Assembly (NCBI RefSeq): GCF_030268065.1
Contig: NZ_BSDD01000002.1
Span: forward strand, 637,125-701,124
Source of the DNA: Geothrix rubra
GTDB taxonomy: Bacteria > Acidobacteriota > Holophagae > Holophagales > Holophagaceae
Direction of reading: 5' to 3'
DNA length: 64,000 nucleotides
Shown: positions 46,609-55,086 of the stretch, piece by piece
How positions within the stretch are numbered: position 1 is the stretch's first letter
Layout: every line of letters begins with the position of its first letter
Translations under genes and position numbers: made by a program
Notes under the pieces: generated by a model
Database searches by the model: none
Told to the model about the DNA's origin: nothing
What the model saw: the letters and a program-made list of their open reading frames with translations, nothing else

Positions 46609-46622
46609 GGGGGTTCTCCGGG

Positions 46623-48662
46623 TCATTTCAGATCCTCCAGGGCCTGCCTGGCCAGGGGCGCCACCAGGGGGCCGTCGGGACCGAACAGGGTGGCCTGAGG
46701 ATACTTCAAGGCCTGCCGGAATGCCTGGGCCGCTTCGGAATGGTAGGCGCTCCCCAGGCGCAGGAAGCAGAGGCCCGTCTCGTAGTCGAGGGTGCCCTGG
46801 CTCACGCCCAGGGTTGCGCCCACGTGCGCGTCCCGGAGGACCTCGATGGCCTTGTCGTACCGATGGAAGTGCATGAGGGCGAGGCCGATGTCGAGCTTCA
46901 ACAGGCCGGCCTCATCCCCCTTGGCGCCCAGGTACTGCAGACGGAGCTGGGCCAGGACAGCGGGATAGGCGAGGGCGTTGGACGCGAGGGGGAGCTCCAG
47001 GGGCTCCTGCTGGACGGGAAGCGTGACCGGGGCACCGCCCTGGCTGAGGGTCACGCGGTCCTTGGCTCCCAGGGCCCGGCGGAGGGCCGCGGCGTCGGTC
47101 ACGGGCTGCCCCTCCACCTGGACGATGGGTTTCTGGAGCTGGAGACCGGCCTTCTGGGCGGCCTCCGAGGCGGCAAGGACCCAGGGGCCCGGCTGGCCCG
47201 GGAGGTCCAGGAGGGTGGCGTCGATGCCTCGCGTCTGGAGCGGCAGGGGCGCATTGAGGCGGGCCACCAGGGGACCGAGGGGGTCCTCCTCCAGGGGTTG
47301 CACCAGGGTCTGCTCCGTTTCCCCGTCCGCCGTGCTCAGCACCAGCTCCACCCGGTGGATCACCTGGTCCGGCACGGGGACGGCCGTGAGGAACAGCTCG
47401 GCCTCGTGGGCGGCCCGCAGGCGGTCCAGGGCCGCCCGGGGGGCCTCCCCGGGCCGGGGGGCCAGGAAGGTCACCTGCTGGAGGCGATCCCCCAGCTTCT
47501 GCAGGAGCGCCAGGAGCCGGTCCCGTCCCGTGAAGGCCTGGTCCCCCTCCAGGCCGAGGAGGGCCAGGCGGGGCTTGGGTCGGGCCTCCAGGCTGACGGC
47601 GCCGCCTTCGGCCACCGTGAGCCGCTGGGCAAACCCGCCGGAGGGGAACCGCACGAGGAGGTCGTAGGTTCCCGCGCACACGGGGAGCTTCTGGATGGGG
47701 AGGGGACCCCGGTCCTGCCCGTCGAGGAAGAGCTCGCCGCCGGGCCAGGCGGAAGCCACCGAGAGCGTGCCCTTCGAGGGCTCCAGGCGGACGACCTGCA
47801 GCACGTGGTCGGCCATGGGCGTGGTGAAGGAGGCCGCAATCTCCAGGCGCTTGGTGCGGAAGCAGGGGGCGCGGAGCTCCAGCTCGTGCTTCCCGGGCTT
47901 GAGCCCGTCGAGGACGAACCCGGCGGAGAGGTCCTCGGGCCGCAGCCCCGCGGGGATGGCCACGTCGAGGGCCTCGGCGCCGGCCACGCCCTGGGCGCGG
48001 CCCAGGCTGCGGCCGTCCAGGAACACCTCCGCGCCGCTGGGCTGGACGTAGAACGTGATGGTCGAGGAGACCCGGGTCAGCTTGAAGTCCACGGACTTCA
48101 CGTCCCGGGGCCCCAGCTCCACGGCGGCCTCGGCGGGGGTGTGCCCGGGACGCGCGTAGACCAGCTTGTGGGTGCCGAAGGGCAGGAACTTGCGGGCCAG
48201 GGCCGGGGTGGCCCTGCCGTCCACGGTGAGGGTCCCGCCCGGCGGGTCGTAGCTGAGTTTCACCTGGGCCAGCTTCTCGCTCCGGAGGCGCTCGAACTGG
48301 CCGATGAGCCGCTGGGACGTGAGGGTGCGGTCCACGTCGAAGTCGGGGTTGAGGTCGAGGAGGGCCTGGAGGCGCGTGAGGGCCCGGGCCTTGGTGGCGG
48401 GGTTGCGGTCGTCCAGCACCGCCAGCCAGTTGTAGCTCTCGCAGAGCATCTGCGTCCCGGCGGCGTCCAGGGTCGCGGCCCGAGGGGCCAGGGCCGCCAC
48501 CACGGACTCGAACCGGGCGGTGGCGCCGTCCCGGTCACCCTGGGTGGCCCAGAGGGCCTTGGCCTGGAGGAAGGTGTCCTTGAGGGCGGGATCCTGGGCG
48601 CGGAGCCCCGGGGCCGCCAAGAGGCCGAGGAGGAGGAGGGGCAGGAATCGGCGGGGAGGCAT
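46623..48662 (-). CDS. Secreted PEGA-domain and TPR-like protein
   Basis: The 679-residue protein has a signal peptide (ending GLRAQ) and a helical region (about 25-135). Several PEGA-type beta domains follow (about 140-370), with turns such as YDPPGGTLTVDGRATP, QPSGAEVFLDGRSLGR and AWPGGELFLDGQDRG. A PDZ-like stretch (AAQKAGLQLQKPIVQVEGQPV) and TPR-like helices (about 590-679) end it. PEGA proteins sit at the cell surface and sometimes with S-layers. It is part of a minus-strand unit with the TPR/NHL protein upstream. Confidence 0.75.
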   Translation of the reverse strand: MPPRRFLPLLLLGLLAAPGLRAQDPALKDTFLQAKALWATQGDRDGATARFESVVAALAPRAATLDAAGTQMLCESYNWLAVLDDRNPATKARALTRLQALLDLNPDFDVDRTLTSQRLIGQFERLRSEKLAQVKLSYDPPGGTLTVDGRATPALARKFLPFGTHKLVYARPGHTPAEAAVELGPRDVKSVDFKLTRVSSTITFYVQPSGAEVFLDGRSLGRAQGVAGAEALDVAIPAGLRPEDLSAGFVLDGLKPGKHELELRAPCFRTKRLEIAASFTTPMADHVLQVVRLEPSKGTLSVASAWPGGELFLDGQDRGPLPIQKLPVCAGTYDLLVRFPSGGFAQRLTVAEGGAVSLEARPKPRLALLGLEGDQAFTGRDRLLALLQKLGDRLQQVTFLAPRPGEAPRAALDRLRAAHEAELFLTAVPVPDQVIHRVELVLSTADGETEQTLVQPLEEDPLGPLVARLNAPLPLQTRGIDATLLDLPGQPGPWVLAASEAAQKAGLQLQKPIVQVEGQPVTDAAALRRALGAKDRVTLSQGGAPVTLPVQQEPLELPLASNALAYPAVLAQLRLQYLGAKGDEAGLLKLDIGLALMHFHRYDKAIEVLRDAHVGATLGVSQGTLDYETGLCFLRLGSAYHSEAAQAFRQALKYPQATLFGPDGPLVAPLARQALEDLK

Positions 48663-48663
48663 G

Positions 48664-50127
48664 TCAGTCCAGACGGAACAGGGTGTCGTTGCGGCGGTCG
48701 CAGAGGACCACGCCGCCGGCGCGGTCCAGGGCCAGGCTGGTGAAGCGGCCGCTCAGGCCCAGGGTCCGGAGGGTGGCCTGACGGAGCACGGCGCCGTCGG
48801 GCCCGTACACCACCACCCCTTCGCCGTAGTCGCCGCCGTCCACCAGGGCGGCCACGTGGCCCAGGGGATCCGCGGCCAGGGCCACCACGGACTTGTAGGC
48901 GGCGGGCAGGTCCTTCCCGTAGGGCACCGTGAGCCGCGGCTGGCCCTCGGCATCCAGGAAGTGGAGGCTGCGGTCGGCGTCGGAGGCCAGCACCACCCCC
49001 CCCGTGGGCAGGGGGGCGAGGGCCGTGGCGACGGGGGAGGGCAGGGCCCGGGAGCTGCCATCCGGAGCGAAGAGGGTGAGGGCGGGGGTCCGGGCGTCGG
49101 CCACCCAGAGGTTGCCCCAGCGGTCGAGGCGGCCGCCCGTGATGGCATTCAGGGTCCCCAGCGGCGAGGAGGTCCCGTCCTCCTTCAGCAGCGTGCCCCG
49201 CGTGAGCAGCCAGAGCCCGTCCCCGGGCGTGGGCACGAGGGCCCGGGTGCCGGTGGCCGGCGGGCCGACGGGGGCCAGGTCCCCGTCCTTCAGGCGGAAG
49301 GCGTGATCCTGGTCGTTCTGGAAGAGGAAGAGGTCCCCCGAGCTGGCCGGGGCCAGCAGGATGGGGGTCTTGAGCCACTTCACCCTCCCCGCGGGCCAGG
49401 GTCCCTCCAGGCGCAGGGGCGGCTTCGTGATCCGCAGCTTCACGCGCACCGCCATGCGCCAGGTGGCCTCCTGGGCGGCCGGGCTGCGGGGGAACTCGGT
49501 GCGGACCCTCTGGAGCAGGCGCAGGCAGCCGGGCAGGTCGCCGGTGAGGTCCAGGGTCTCGGCCGCTTCCAACAGGGCCTGGGGTGCCGAGGGCCCATCC
49601 GGGTGGAGCCGGTAGGCGAAGACGAAGTGCTGCAGGGCCGACCCCCACTGGCCCTGGTCGCGCCAGGCGCGGCCCAGTTCGAGGTGGGCCCCCGCCACGG
49701 CGGGCTGGTCGGGGAAGAGGTCGATGACGCGATGGAACTCCGCCATGGCGTCCTTGAGGTCGGCCGGGCGGCGGGCCTGGCGGGCCAGCAGGGTGCCCCG
49801 CAGGAGGAGACCCTCGGCGGCCCAGGGGGACTTGATGTACTCCGTCCTCAGCCGGTCCAGGTAGGGCATGGCCGCCTCGGGTTTCTTGGCCACCTCCACC
49901 TGGTAGCGGGCCAGCAGGAGCAGGACCCGGGGGGCGAATTCGCTGCGGGGGGCGGACTGGAGCAGCTGGTTCCAGGTCTCCAGGGCCTCCTTGTAGGCCT
50001 GGTCGGCGTAGGCCCGCTCCCCGCTCTGGAAGAGCTTCGCGGCGAACTCCCCCTCCTGCGCGGCTCCGGGCAGGGCGCACAGGACGAGGACCGCCGCGGG
50101 TCGGAGCCAGGGGGACGCAGCAGACAT
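48664..50127 (-). CDS. Secreted TPR plus NHL/propeller protein
   Basis: The 487-residue protein has a signal peptide (ending GAAQ), TPR-type helical pairs to about residue 225 (AYKEALETWNQLLQSAP, AAEGLLLRGTLLARQAR) and a propeller-like C-terminal half with D-x-x-G-N/H-L-W/V turns (LDRWGNLWVADARTPAL, LAADPLGHVAALVDGG, LALDRAGGVVLCDRRND). This combination suggests a scaffold or envelope protein; no enzyme motif is visible. It lies one base upstream of the PEGA gene, so both are translated together and may form one complex. Confidence 0.75.
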   Translation of the reverse strand: MSAASPWLRPAAVLVLCALPGAAQEGEFAAKLFQSGERAYADQAYKEALETWNQLLQSAPRSEFAPRVLLLLARYQVEVAKKPEAAMPYLDRLRTEYIKSPWAAEGLLLRGTLLARQARRPADLKDAMAEFHRVIDLFPDQPAVAGAHLELGRAWRDQGQWGSALQHFVFAYRLHPDGPSAPQALLEAAETLDLTGDLPGCLRLLQRVRTEFPRSPAAQEATWRMAVRVKLRITKPPLRLEGPWPAGRVKWLKTPILLAPASSGDLFLFQNDQDHAFRLKDGDLAPVGPPATGTRALVPTPGDGLWLLTRGTLLKEDGTSSPLGTLNAITGGRLDRWGNLWVADARTPALTLFAPDGSSRALPSPVATALAPLPTGGVVLASDADRSLHFLDAEGQPRLTVPYGKDLPAAYKSVVALAADPLGHVAALVDGGDYGEGVVVYGPDGAVLRQATLRTLGLSGRFTSLALDRAGGVVLCDRRNDTLFRLD

Positions 50128-50171
50128 GAAGGCCTCGGGATCAGGGGGAAATCATAACCACGCGGGGGGGG

Positions 50172-52850
50172 TCACGGCTCCAGGGCCTTCAGGAGCTGCT
50201 CCGGCGTGAACGGCTTGTGGAGGATGCCGAGCAGCCAGCCCTCGCTCCCCTCCGGGGCGGGATCGCGGGCGGCCGTGGCGAGGAGCACCCAGCGGGAGCG
50301 CCGCGCCTCGCACTGGATCTTGAGCCAGGGGCGCAGGTCGGCGCCGCTCTCCACCTGCTCCGAGATGAGGAGGTCGACGGGCTGCTCGGCCAGGAGGGTG
50401 CCCGCCTCGGCCCGGGTGCCCGCCTCCCGGACCTCCCAGCGGTCCTGGAGGACGGGCATGAGCCGCTTGCGGAAGAAGGCGCTGGGCTCCAGGAGCAGGA
50501 TCGTCCGGACCTTCGGCCGGCGGGAGAGGTCCGCCTCCTCCAGCCCGAGCGCGAGCAGGGCTCCCTTCGCCGCGCTGCGGAGCCCCAGGCCCTGCGCCTG
50601 GATGTACTGTTCGCGGATCAGGTCCGTGAGGGAGGCCTGGCGCGTCAGCCCCCCGATCTCGCAGAGCCGCGCCAGCTCCCGCCACTCCTGCCCCTTCCGG
50701 GCGAACTCCCGGGTGAGGAAGTCGGCGATCTCCGCGGCGAACTCCCCCCGCATGATGAACTCGGAATCCTGCAGGGCCTCCCGCAGCGCCAGGAGGGCCT
50801 CGGCCCGGGCCGGACCGAACGGGGGCACGGCCTGGATGAGGGCGCGGACCTTCTCCTCCTTGGCCGCGATGTGGCCCAGGCTGGCGCTCCTCCGGCCCAG
50901 CTCCTTCAGCACGGCGGCGACCCGGTCGTTGGTGTCGCGATCCCACTCGCTCTTGGTGCGGAGCTCGAACAGGAAGTCGGAGAAGCGGTCCTTGAGGCGG
51001 GCGTAGAGGTCCTGGTCGAAGCAGTAGAGGTCCTGGCTGGCCAGGATGGCCCGAAGGCGCTGGCCCTCCCCCTCCCGGTCGTCGCAGCAGCGGGCGATGA
51101 GGTGCTCCAGGGCGGGCAGGTCCTCGGTGGGGAAGGCCCGGTCGAAGCCGGGGAAGGCGGCCAGGGCCCCCTCCAGGGCCACGATGAGGACCGTGGGGAG
51201 CTTCAGGCTGGCGGCCTTCTCCAGGAGCCCCCGACCGGCCTGGGGGGTGGCGAGCAGGGCCAGGGCCTCCACCAGGGCCTGCTGCAGCCGGGCGGGCTTG
51301 CCGTCGTGGAGCAGCTCGAGGAGCAGGGACGCCGAATCCGGGTGGCGGATGGCGGCCAGGGACTCCACGGCCTCCACCACCAGGTCGTCGCGCACATCGC
51401 CGCGGAGAAAGGTCATGAGGGGACCGGCGGCGGCCTTCGTGGCGTTCTCCCCGAACACCCGCAGGGCGATGCGGATCTGCTCGGGCTGGCCCGATTCCAG
51501 GAGGGACAGCACGGCCGGGTAGGCGGAGGGCAGCTTGCCGAGGTGGTGGATGGCCCGCTGGCCCACGTCCACGATCGGATCCTCCATGGCCCGCAGGAAG
51601 AACGGCATGAAGCCGTCCTCCTCCCGGGCGCCCAGGGCGTCCAGGCAGCCCCCCCGGCGGCGCGTGTCGGGGATCCGGAGCACCAGGTCGAGCGCGGCCC
51701 CGTCCTCCGGATGGACCAGCTGGCAGAACGCCTGGTCCAATCCCTCGCTGTGGGCGTAGGACGCGAAGGCCGACTGGAGGACGGGGAGGGCCCGCTCCCG
51801 CGCCAGGTGACCCGCGGCGACCTGGCGAACCAGGCCTTCGCAGACCTGGGTGAGGGCGGCCGAGGCGAGGCCCCTGCCCCGGGCGGCGCGCTCCTGGGCC
51901 TCGGTCAGCATGGCGTTGAACCGGGCGATCTTGCCTTCCAGGAGGGTGGTCAGGGCCTCGACCAGGAAGGTCTCCAGGGGGCCCTCGGCCAGGGGGCGGA
52001 GGCGCTCCATGGGCCGGGCGGGGTCCCCGGCCTCCCCGGCCGCGAGGGCCGCGCGGAGGGCCTCGAACTCGCCGGGGGCCCGGGAGGCGAGCCGGGCCTC
52101 CAGGGTCTCGAGCAGCTCGGTACGGGCGGCGGTGCGGGCCACGGAGGGGAGCCGGCCGGTCATCCCCTCCAGGAGCTCCAGGTCCCGGAGGGCCCGGAAG
52201 GTGTCCTGGAAGAGGTCCAGCAGCCGTTCGCCCGCCTCGCCGCCCGGCAGCTCGGCGATGGCCCTCAGGAGGAGGCGGTGGGCCAGGGGATCGGCCCCGG
52301 GCAGGGCTTCGAGAAGGGCCGGCAGGTCGGCGGGCTCGGCGAGGGTGGCCAGGCAGCGCGCCCCCTGGTGGGCGAGGCGGGGATTGCCCTGGCCCTCCAT
52401 CAGCCGGCCCAGGTAGAAGGCCAGGGGCTGGGTGGCCTCCATGGCGGTCAATTCCCGCTTGAGGATGAGCTGGCGGTCTCCGTCGGCCCGCTGGGCCGCC
52501 AGCCGGAGCAGGCCCTCCCGGGCCGACCGGAGCTCGAGCCGTCCCAGGGCGGAGCAGCCCTCGTCGAAGACGCCGAGATCGGGTTCCTGCTGGAGGGCCT
52601 TCAGCAGGTGGGGCACCCACTCCGGCCAGTCGAATTTCGCGGTGGCGCCGTAGAGGGTCCGCTTGAGCCCCGGCGTGGCCGTGGGGCTCAGCAGGCGGGC
52701 CCCCAGCTCCGGCAGGGCCTGCTGCTTCAGCTGCTGGAGGAGCTGGTGGAGCCGGACCTGGAAGGCGTTGTCCCCCTCGGCATGGGCGCCCAGGAGCGAG
52801 CGGAGCTCGTCCAGGGGCGTCAGGGGCATGTGGCGGAGGGGTAAGGCCAT
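50172..52850 (-). CDS. HEAT-repeat protein with a degenerate C-terminal receiver domain
   Basis: The 892-residue soluble protein is helical throughout, with HEAT-type repeats of about 35 residues from about 60 to 600 (for example VDVGQRAIHHLGKLPSAYPAV, LVVEAVESLAAIRHPDSAS). The last 110 residues have receiver topology: RTILLLEPSAFFRKRLMPVL, VDLLISEQ, and HKPFTPEQLLKAL with the conserved Lys. The usual acidic pair is EP and the phospho-Asp position is Glu/Ser, so it is probably not phosphorylated. It may scaffold a signalling complex. ATG 52850 is chosen (TCAGGG nearby); longer starts exist to 52898. Confidence 0.75.
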   Translation of the reverse strand: MALPLRHMPLTPLDELRSLLGAHAEGDNAFQVRLHQLLQQLKQQALPELGARLLSPTATPGLKRTLYGATAKFDWPEWVPHLLKALQQEPDLGVFDEGCSALGRLELRSAREGLLRLAAQRADGDRQLILKRELTAMEATQPLAFYLGRLMEGQGNPRLAHQGARCLATLAEPADLPALLEALPGADPLAHRLLLRAIAELPGGEAGERLLDLFQDTFRALRDLELLEGMTGRLPSVARTAARTELLETLEARLASRAPGEFEALRAALAAGEAGDPARPMERLRPLAEGPLETFLVEALTTLLEGKIARFNAMLTEAQERAARGRGLASAALTQVCEGLVRQVAAGHLARERALPVLQSAFASYAHSEGLDQAFCQLVHPEDGAALDLVLRIPDTRRRGGCLDALGAREEDGFMPFFLRAMEDPIVDVGQRAIHHLGKLPSAYPAVLSLLESGQPEQIRIALRVFGENATKAAAGPLMTFLRGDVRDDLVVEAVESLAAIRHPDSASLLLELLHDGKPARLQQALVEALALLATPQAGRGLLEKAASLKLPTVLIVALEGALAAFPGFDRAFPTEDLPALEHLIARCCDDREGEGQRLRAILASQDLYCFDQDLYARLKDRFSDFLFELRTKSEWDRDTNDRVAAVLKELGRRSASLGHIAAKEEKVRALIQAVPPFGPARAEALLALREALQDSEFIMRGEFAAEIADFLTREFARKGQEWRELARLCEIGGLTRQASLTDLIREQYIQAQGLGLRSAAKGALLALGLEEADLSRRPKVRTILLLEPSAFFRKRLMPVLQDRWEVREAGTRAEAGTLLAEQPVDLLISEQVESGADLRPWLKIQCEARRSRWVLLATAARDPAPEGSEGWLLGILHKPFTPEQLLKALEP

Positions 52851-52923
52851 CCCTGATTCCATCGGCCCGGTCCGGTCCCGAGTCAAGAACCACAACACGG
52901 CCCGGGAGTGCTAGCGTTTTCGC

Positions 52924-53613
52924 ATGCGAGCCCTGCTGATTCCGATCCTCACCCTCCTGGCGGTCACCGCGGGAGCCCAGGACCTCTCCTTCCTGGAGCG
53001 GCTGCCGCCGGACGCCCGCGCCGAGGCCCGGGAGATCGTGGGCCGGGCCGATTTCGTCTTCGAGACCCGGACGCCGCCCAAGCATGTCCGGCTGGCCACC
53101 ATGGAGAAGCTCTTCGACCACCCGCGCGTGGCCGCGGCCATGTGGCGCCAGTGCCGGTTCGTGCCCGCGTTCCATGCCTTCATCCACCCGGATGGGGCCT
53201 GGAGCATCGATGACGGCCGGGGCCTGCGGGGCACCATGCGCCTCGTGTACCGGCGGCCGGGGCACCGGGTGTACCTGGTGGAGGGCCGCGCGGAGAAGGG
53301 CCGCCTGAAGACCCCCTTCGCCGTGGGGGCCCGGATGCTGACCTCGTACCACTACTGGGAGGGGAAGGACGGCTTCGAGACGGACCTCCAGACCTGGACG
53401 GCCCTGGATTCGGCCCTCCTGGGCTTCATGGCCCGTCCCTTCCGCGGCTACATCAAGGGGCGCCAGGACGAGTTCATCGCCTACATCAACGGGAACATCG
53501 CCACCTTCGGCGAATTCGCGGACCTGAACCCCCTGGACTTCTACGGCCCCCTCCGGCAGGACGGGGATCCGGTGGCCCTGCGGGAGTTCGAGACCCTCTT
53601 CCTGAGGAAGTGA
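52924..53613 (+). CDS. Secreted protein of unknown function
   Basis: The 229-residue protein has a signal peptide (ending TAGAQ) and a mature region with FETRTPPKHVRLATMEKLFD, GTMRLVYRRPGHRVYLVEG and FRGYIKGRQDEFIAYINGN. No family is recognised. TAGCGT lies exactly six bases before the ATG with no Shine-Dalgarno site, so the mRNA may be leaderless. It is divergent from the HEAT-repeat gene, with 73 bases between. It precedes two small membrane genes with overlapping ends. Confidence 0.65.
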   Translation: MRALLIPILTLLAVTAGAQDLSFLERLPPDARAEAREIVGRADFVFETRTPPKHVRLATMEKLFDHPRVAAAMWRQCRFVPAFHAFIHPDGAWSIDDGRGLRGTMRLVYRRPGHRVYLVEGRAEKGRLKTPFAVGARMLTSYHYWEGKDGFETDLQTWTALDSALLGFMARPFRGYIKGRQDEFIAYINGNIATFGEFADLNPLDFYGPLRQDGDPVALREFETLFLRK

Positions 53614-54308
53614 TGGGGGAGCTCCGGCGAGCCCTGGAGGCGCTCCGACGGCCCGCCCCGGCCTTCCGCGAGCTCGCCGCCGGGGCCCCCCGGCTGGGCC
53701 CCTCCCTGGGTCGGATGCTGGCCTGGTGGCTGCCGCCGGCCCTGCTCCACGCCGGGTTCACGGCCTGGTCCGTCCTCCGGGCCTGGGAGGGGCTCCGCGC
53801 GGGCCACCTCCCGGCCTGGACGGGCCTGGTCCTCCCGGCGTGGCTGGATCCGGACGACCTGCGGGAACTCCTGGCGCACCTGCCCCCGGCGCCGGCCCCC
53901 GGCGTCGTCGCCGCGTGGCTCCTGGTCCTGGTGCCCGTGGGTGTCCTCGGCATCTGGCTCCACGACGCCGTCTGGGACCACACCTGCCTGTGGCTGCTGG
54001 GGGGGCTGAAGCAGAAGCGGGGCTTCCGGGTCAGCCTGGTGGCCGAGGCCCAGGTGCTGCGGGTGGCCGCCCTGGGCAGCTGGGCCGGCCTGCTGGGCCT
54101 TCTCCCGGTGGCCGGCACCCTGCTCGCGCTGCCCCTGGCCCTGCTGGAGGGCTGGCTGTGGATCCTCCGGGGCTTCTCCCTCGCGGCCTTCCACGGGTGC
54201 GAGACCTGGAAGGGGATCGCGGCCACCGTGCTCCACGCCGTCCTGATGGGACTCTTCGCCCTCGCCTTCGCGGCGGCCTTCCTGGTCCTCCTGGGACGCG
54301 CCGGATGA
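53613..54308 (+). CDS. Multi-pass membrane protein, YIP1-like
   Basis: The 231-residue protein has five to six hydrophobic segments (about 38-58, 75-90, 105-125, 145-175, 200-225) and a polar N-terminus (GELRRALEALRRPAPAFREL) as in YIP1-family proteins, whose bacterial function is unknown. The ATG at 53613 forms TGATG with the preceding stop and follows CTGAGGAAG. Its end overlaps the DUF2752 gene by ATGA. Confidence 0.55.
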   Translation: MGELRRALEALRRPAPAFRELAAGAPRLGPSLGRMLAWWLPPALLHAGFTAWSVLRAWEGLRAGHLPAWTGLVLPAWLDPDDLRELLAHLPPAPAPGVVAAWLLVLVPVGVLGIWLHDAVWDHTCLWLLGGLKQKRGFRVSLVAEAQVLRVAALGSWAGLLGLLPVAGTLLALPLALLEGWLWILRGFSLAAFHGCETWKGIAATVLHAVLMGLFALAFAAAFLVLLGRAG

Positions 54309-54679
54309 GGCGCGTGCCCTGGATCGCCCTCGGGGCGCTGGCCGCGGCGCTTGGGATCCGCCTCCTGGGGCGCCTGGCGCCCTGGCTGCCGCCCCTGCCG
54401 GCCTGTCCCCTCAAGGCGCTCACGGGCATCCCCTGCGCCACCTGCGGCCTCACGCGGTGCGTCCTGGCCCTGGGCCAGGGACGGTGGCGGGAGGCCCTCC
54501 ACTGGCACCCGGCGGCCGTCGCGGCCCTCGCCCTCCTGCCCCTGCTCGGCGCCTGGGACCTGGCCCGCGCCTTCCGCGACCGTCCCTATCCGCCCCTGCC
54601 CCAGGGGCGGGGCTGGCGGCTCCTGGCGGCGGCGCTGCTCCTGGGCGTCTGGGCGCTGCAAGTGGCGCGGGGGATCTAG
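54305..54679 (+). CDS. DUF2752-family small membrane protein
   Basis: The 124-residue protein has three membrane segments (about 5-25, 62-82, 102-121) and the family signature CPLKALTGIPCATCGLTR, two Cys in a CxxC-G-x-T-R arrangement. Function is unknown; the family often sits with YIP1- or CD225-like membrane proteins, as here. ATG overlaps the preceding stop (ATGA). Confidence 0.85.
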   Translation: MRRVPWIALGALAAALGIRLLGRLAPWLPPLPACPLKALTGIPCATCGLTRCVLALGQGRWREALHWHPAAVAALALLPLLGAWDLARAFRDRPYPPLPQGRGWRLLAAALLLGVWALQVARGI

Positions 54680-54721
54680 AGCGGTCATGCTGGGGGCACG
54701 TTCCACCACCGGAGTTCCCCC

Positions 54722-55078
54722 ATGTTCCAGCAGATCCTGGATCAGTTGATCGAGCGGGTGCCCGAGGCACTCGCGGCCACCTTCAACGACCGCGACGGGG
54801 ATGCCATCTGTTCGCGGACCATCCAGGTCTCGAACGAGGCCCTCCAGCTGCTGGGGGCCTACCAGCATGTGGTGAAGCGGCACCTCCAGCAGGCCGTGGA
54901 GGAGTTCGACCGGGGCGAGATCAAGCAGGTGGCCTTCGCCACGGACCAGCACTGGATCCTCATGATGGGGGCCCGGGAGCACTGCACGCTCGTGCTGGTC
55001 ATGCAGCGCGAGGGCCTGCTGGGCCGCGCCCGGTTCTTCATGGAGCAGGCCGTCGAGGCCCTGAATCGCGAGTTGTAG
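54722..55078 (+). CDS. Roadblock/LC7-domain-like small protein
   Basis: The 118-residue soluble protein has the layout of Roadblock/LC7 proteins: an N-terminal helix (FQQILDQLIERVPEALAATF), a DRDGDAIC strand-turn, a long central helix (LLGAYQHVVKRHLQQAVEE), IKQVAFATDQHWILMMGA and a C-terminal helix. In bacteria such proteins (MglB type) regulate small Ras-like GTPases; no MglA gene is adjacent. It lies 42 bases after the DUF2752 gene and 8 before the transporter. Confidence 0.7.
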   Translation: MFQQILDQLIERVPEALAATFNDRDGDAICSRTIQVSNEALQLLGAYQHVVKRHLQQAVEEFDRGEIKQVAFATDQHWILMMGAREHCTLVLVMQREGLLGRARFFMEQAVEALNREL

Positions 55079-55086
55079 GAGCCTAG

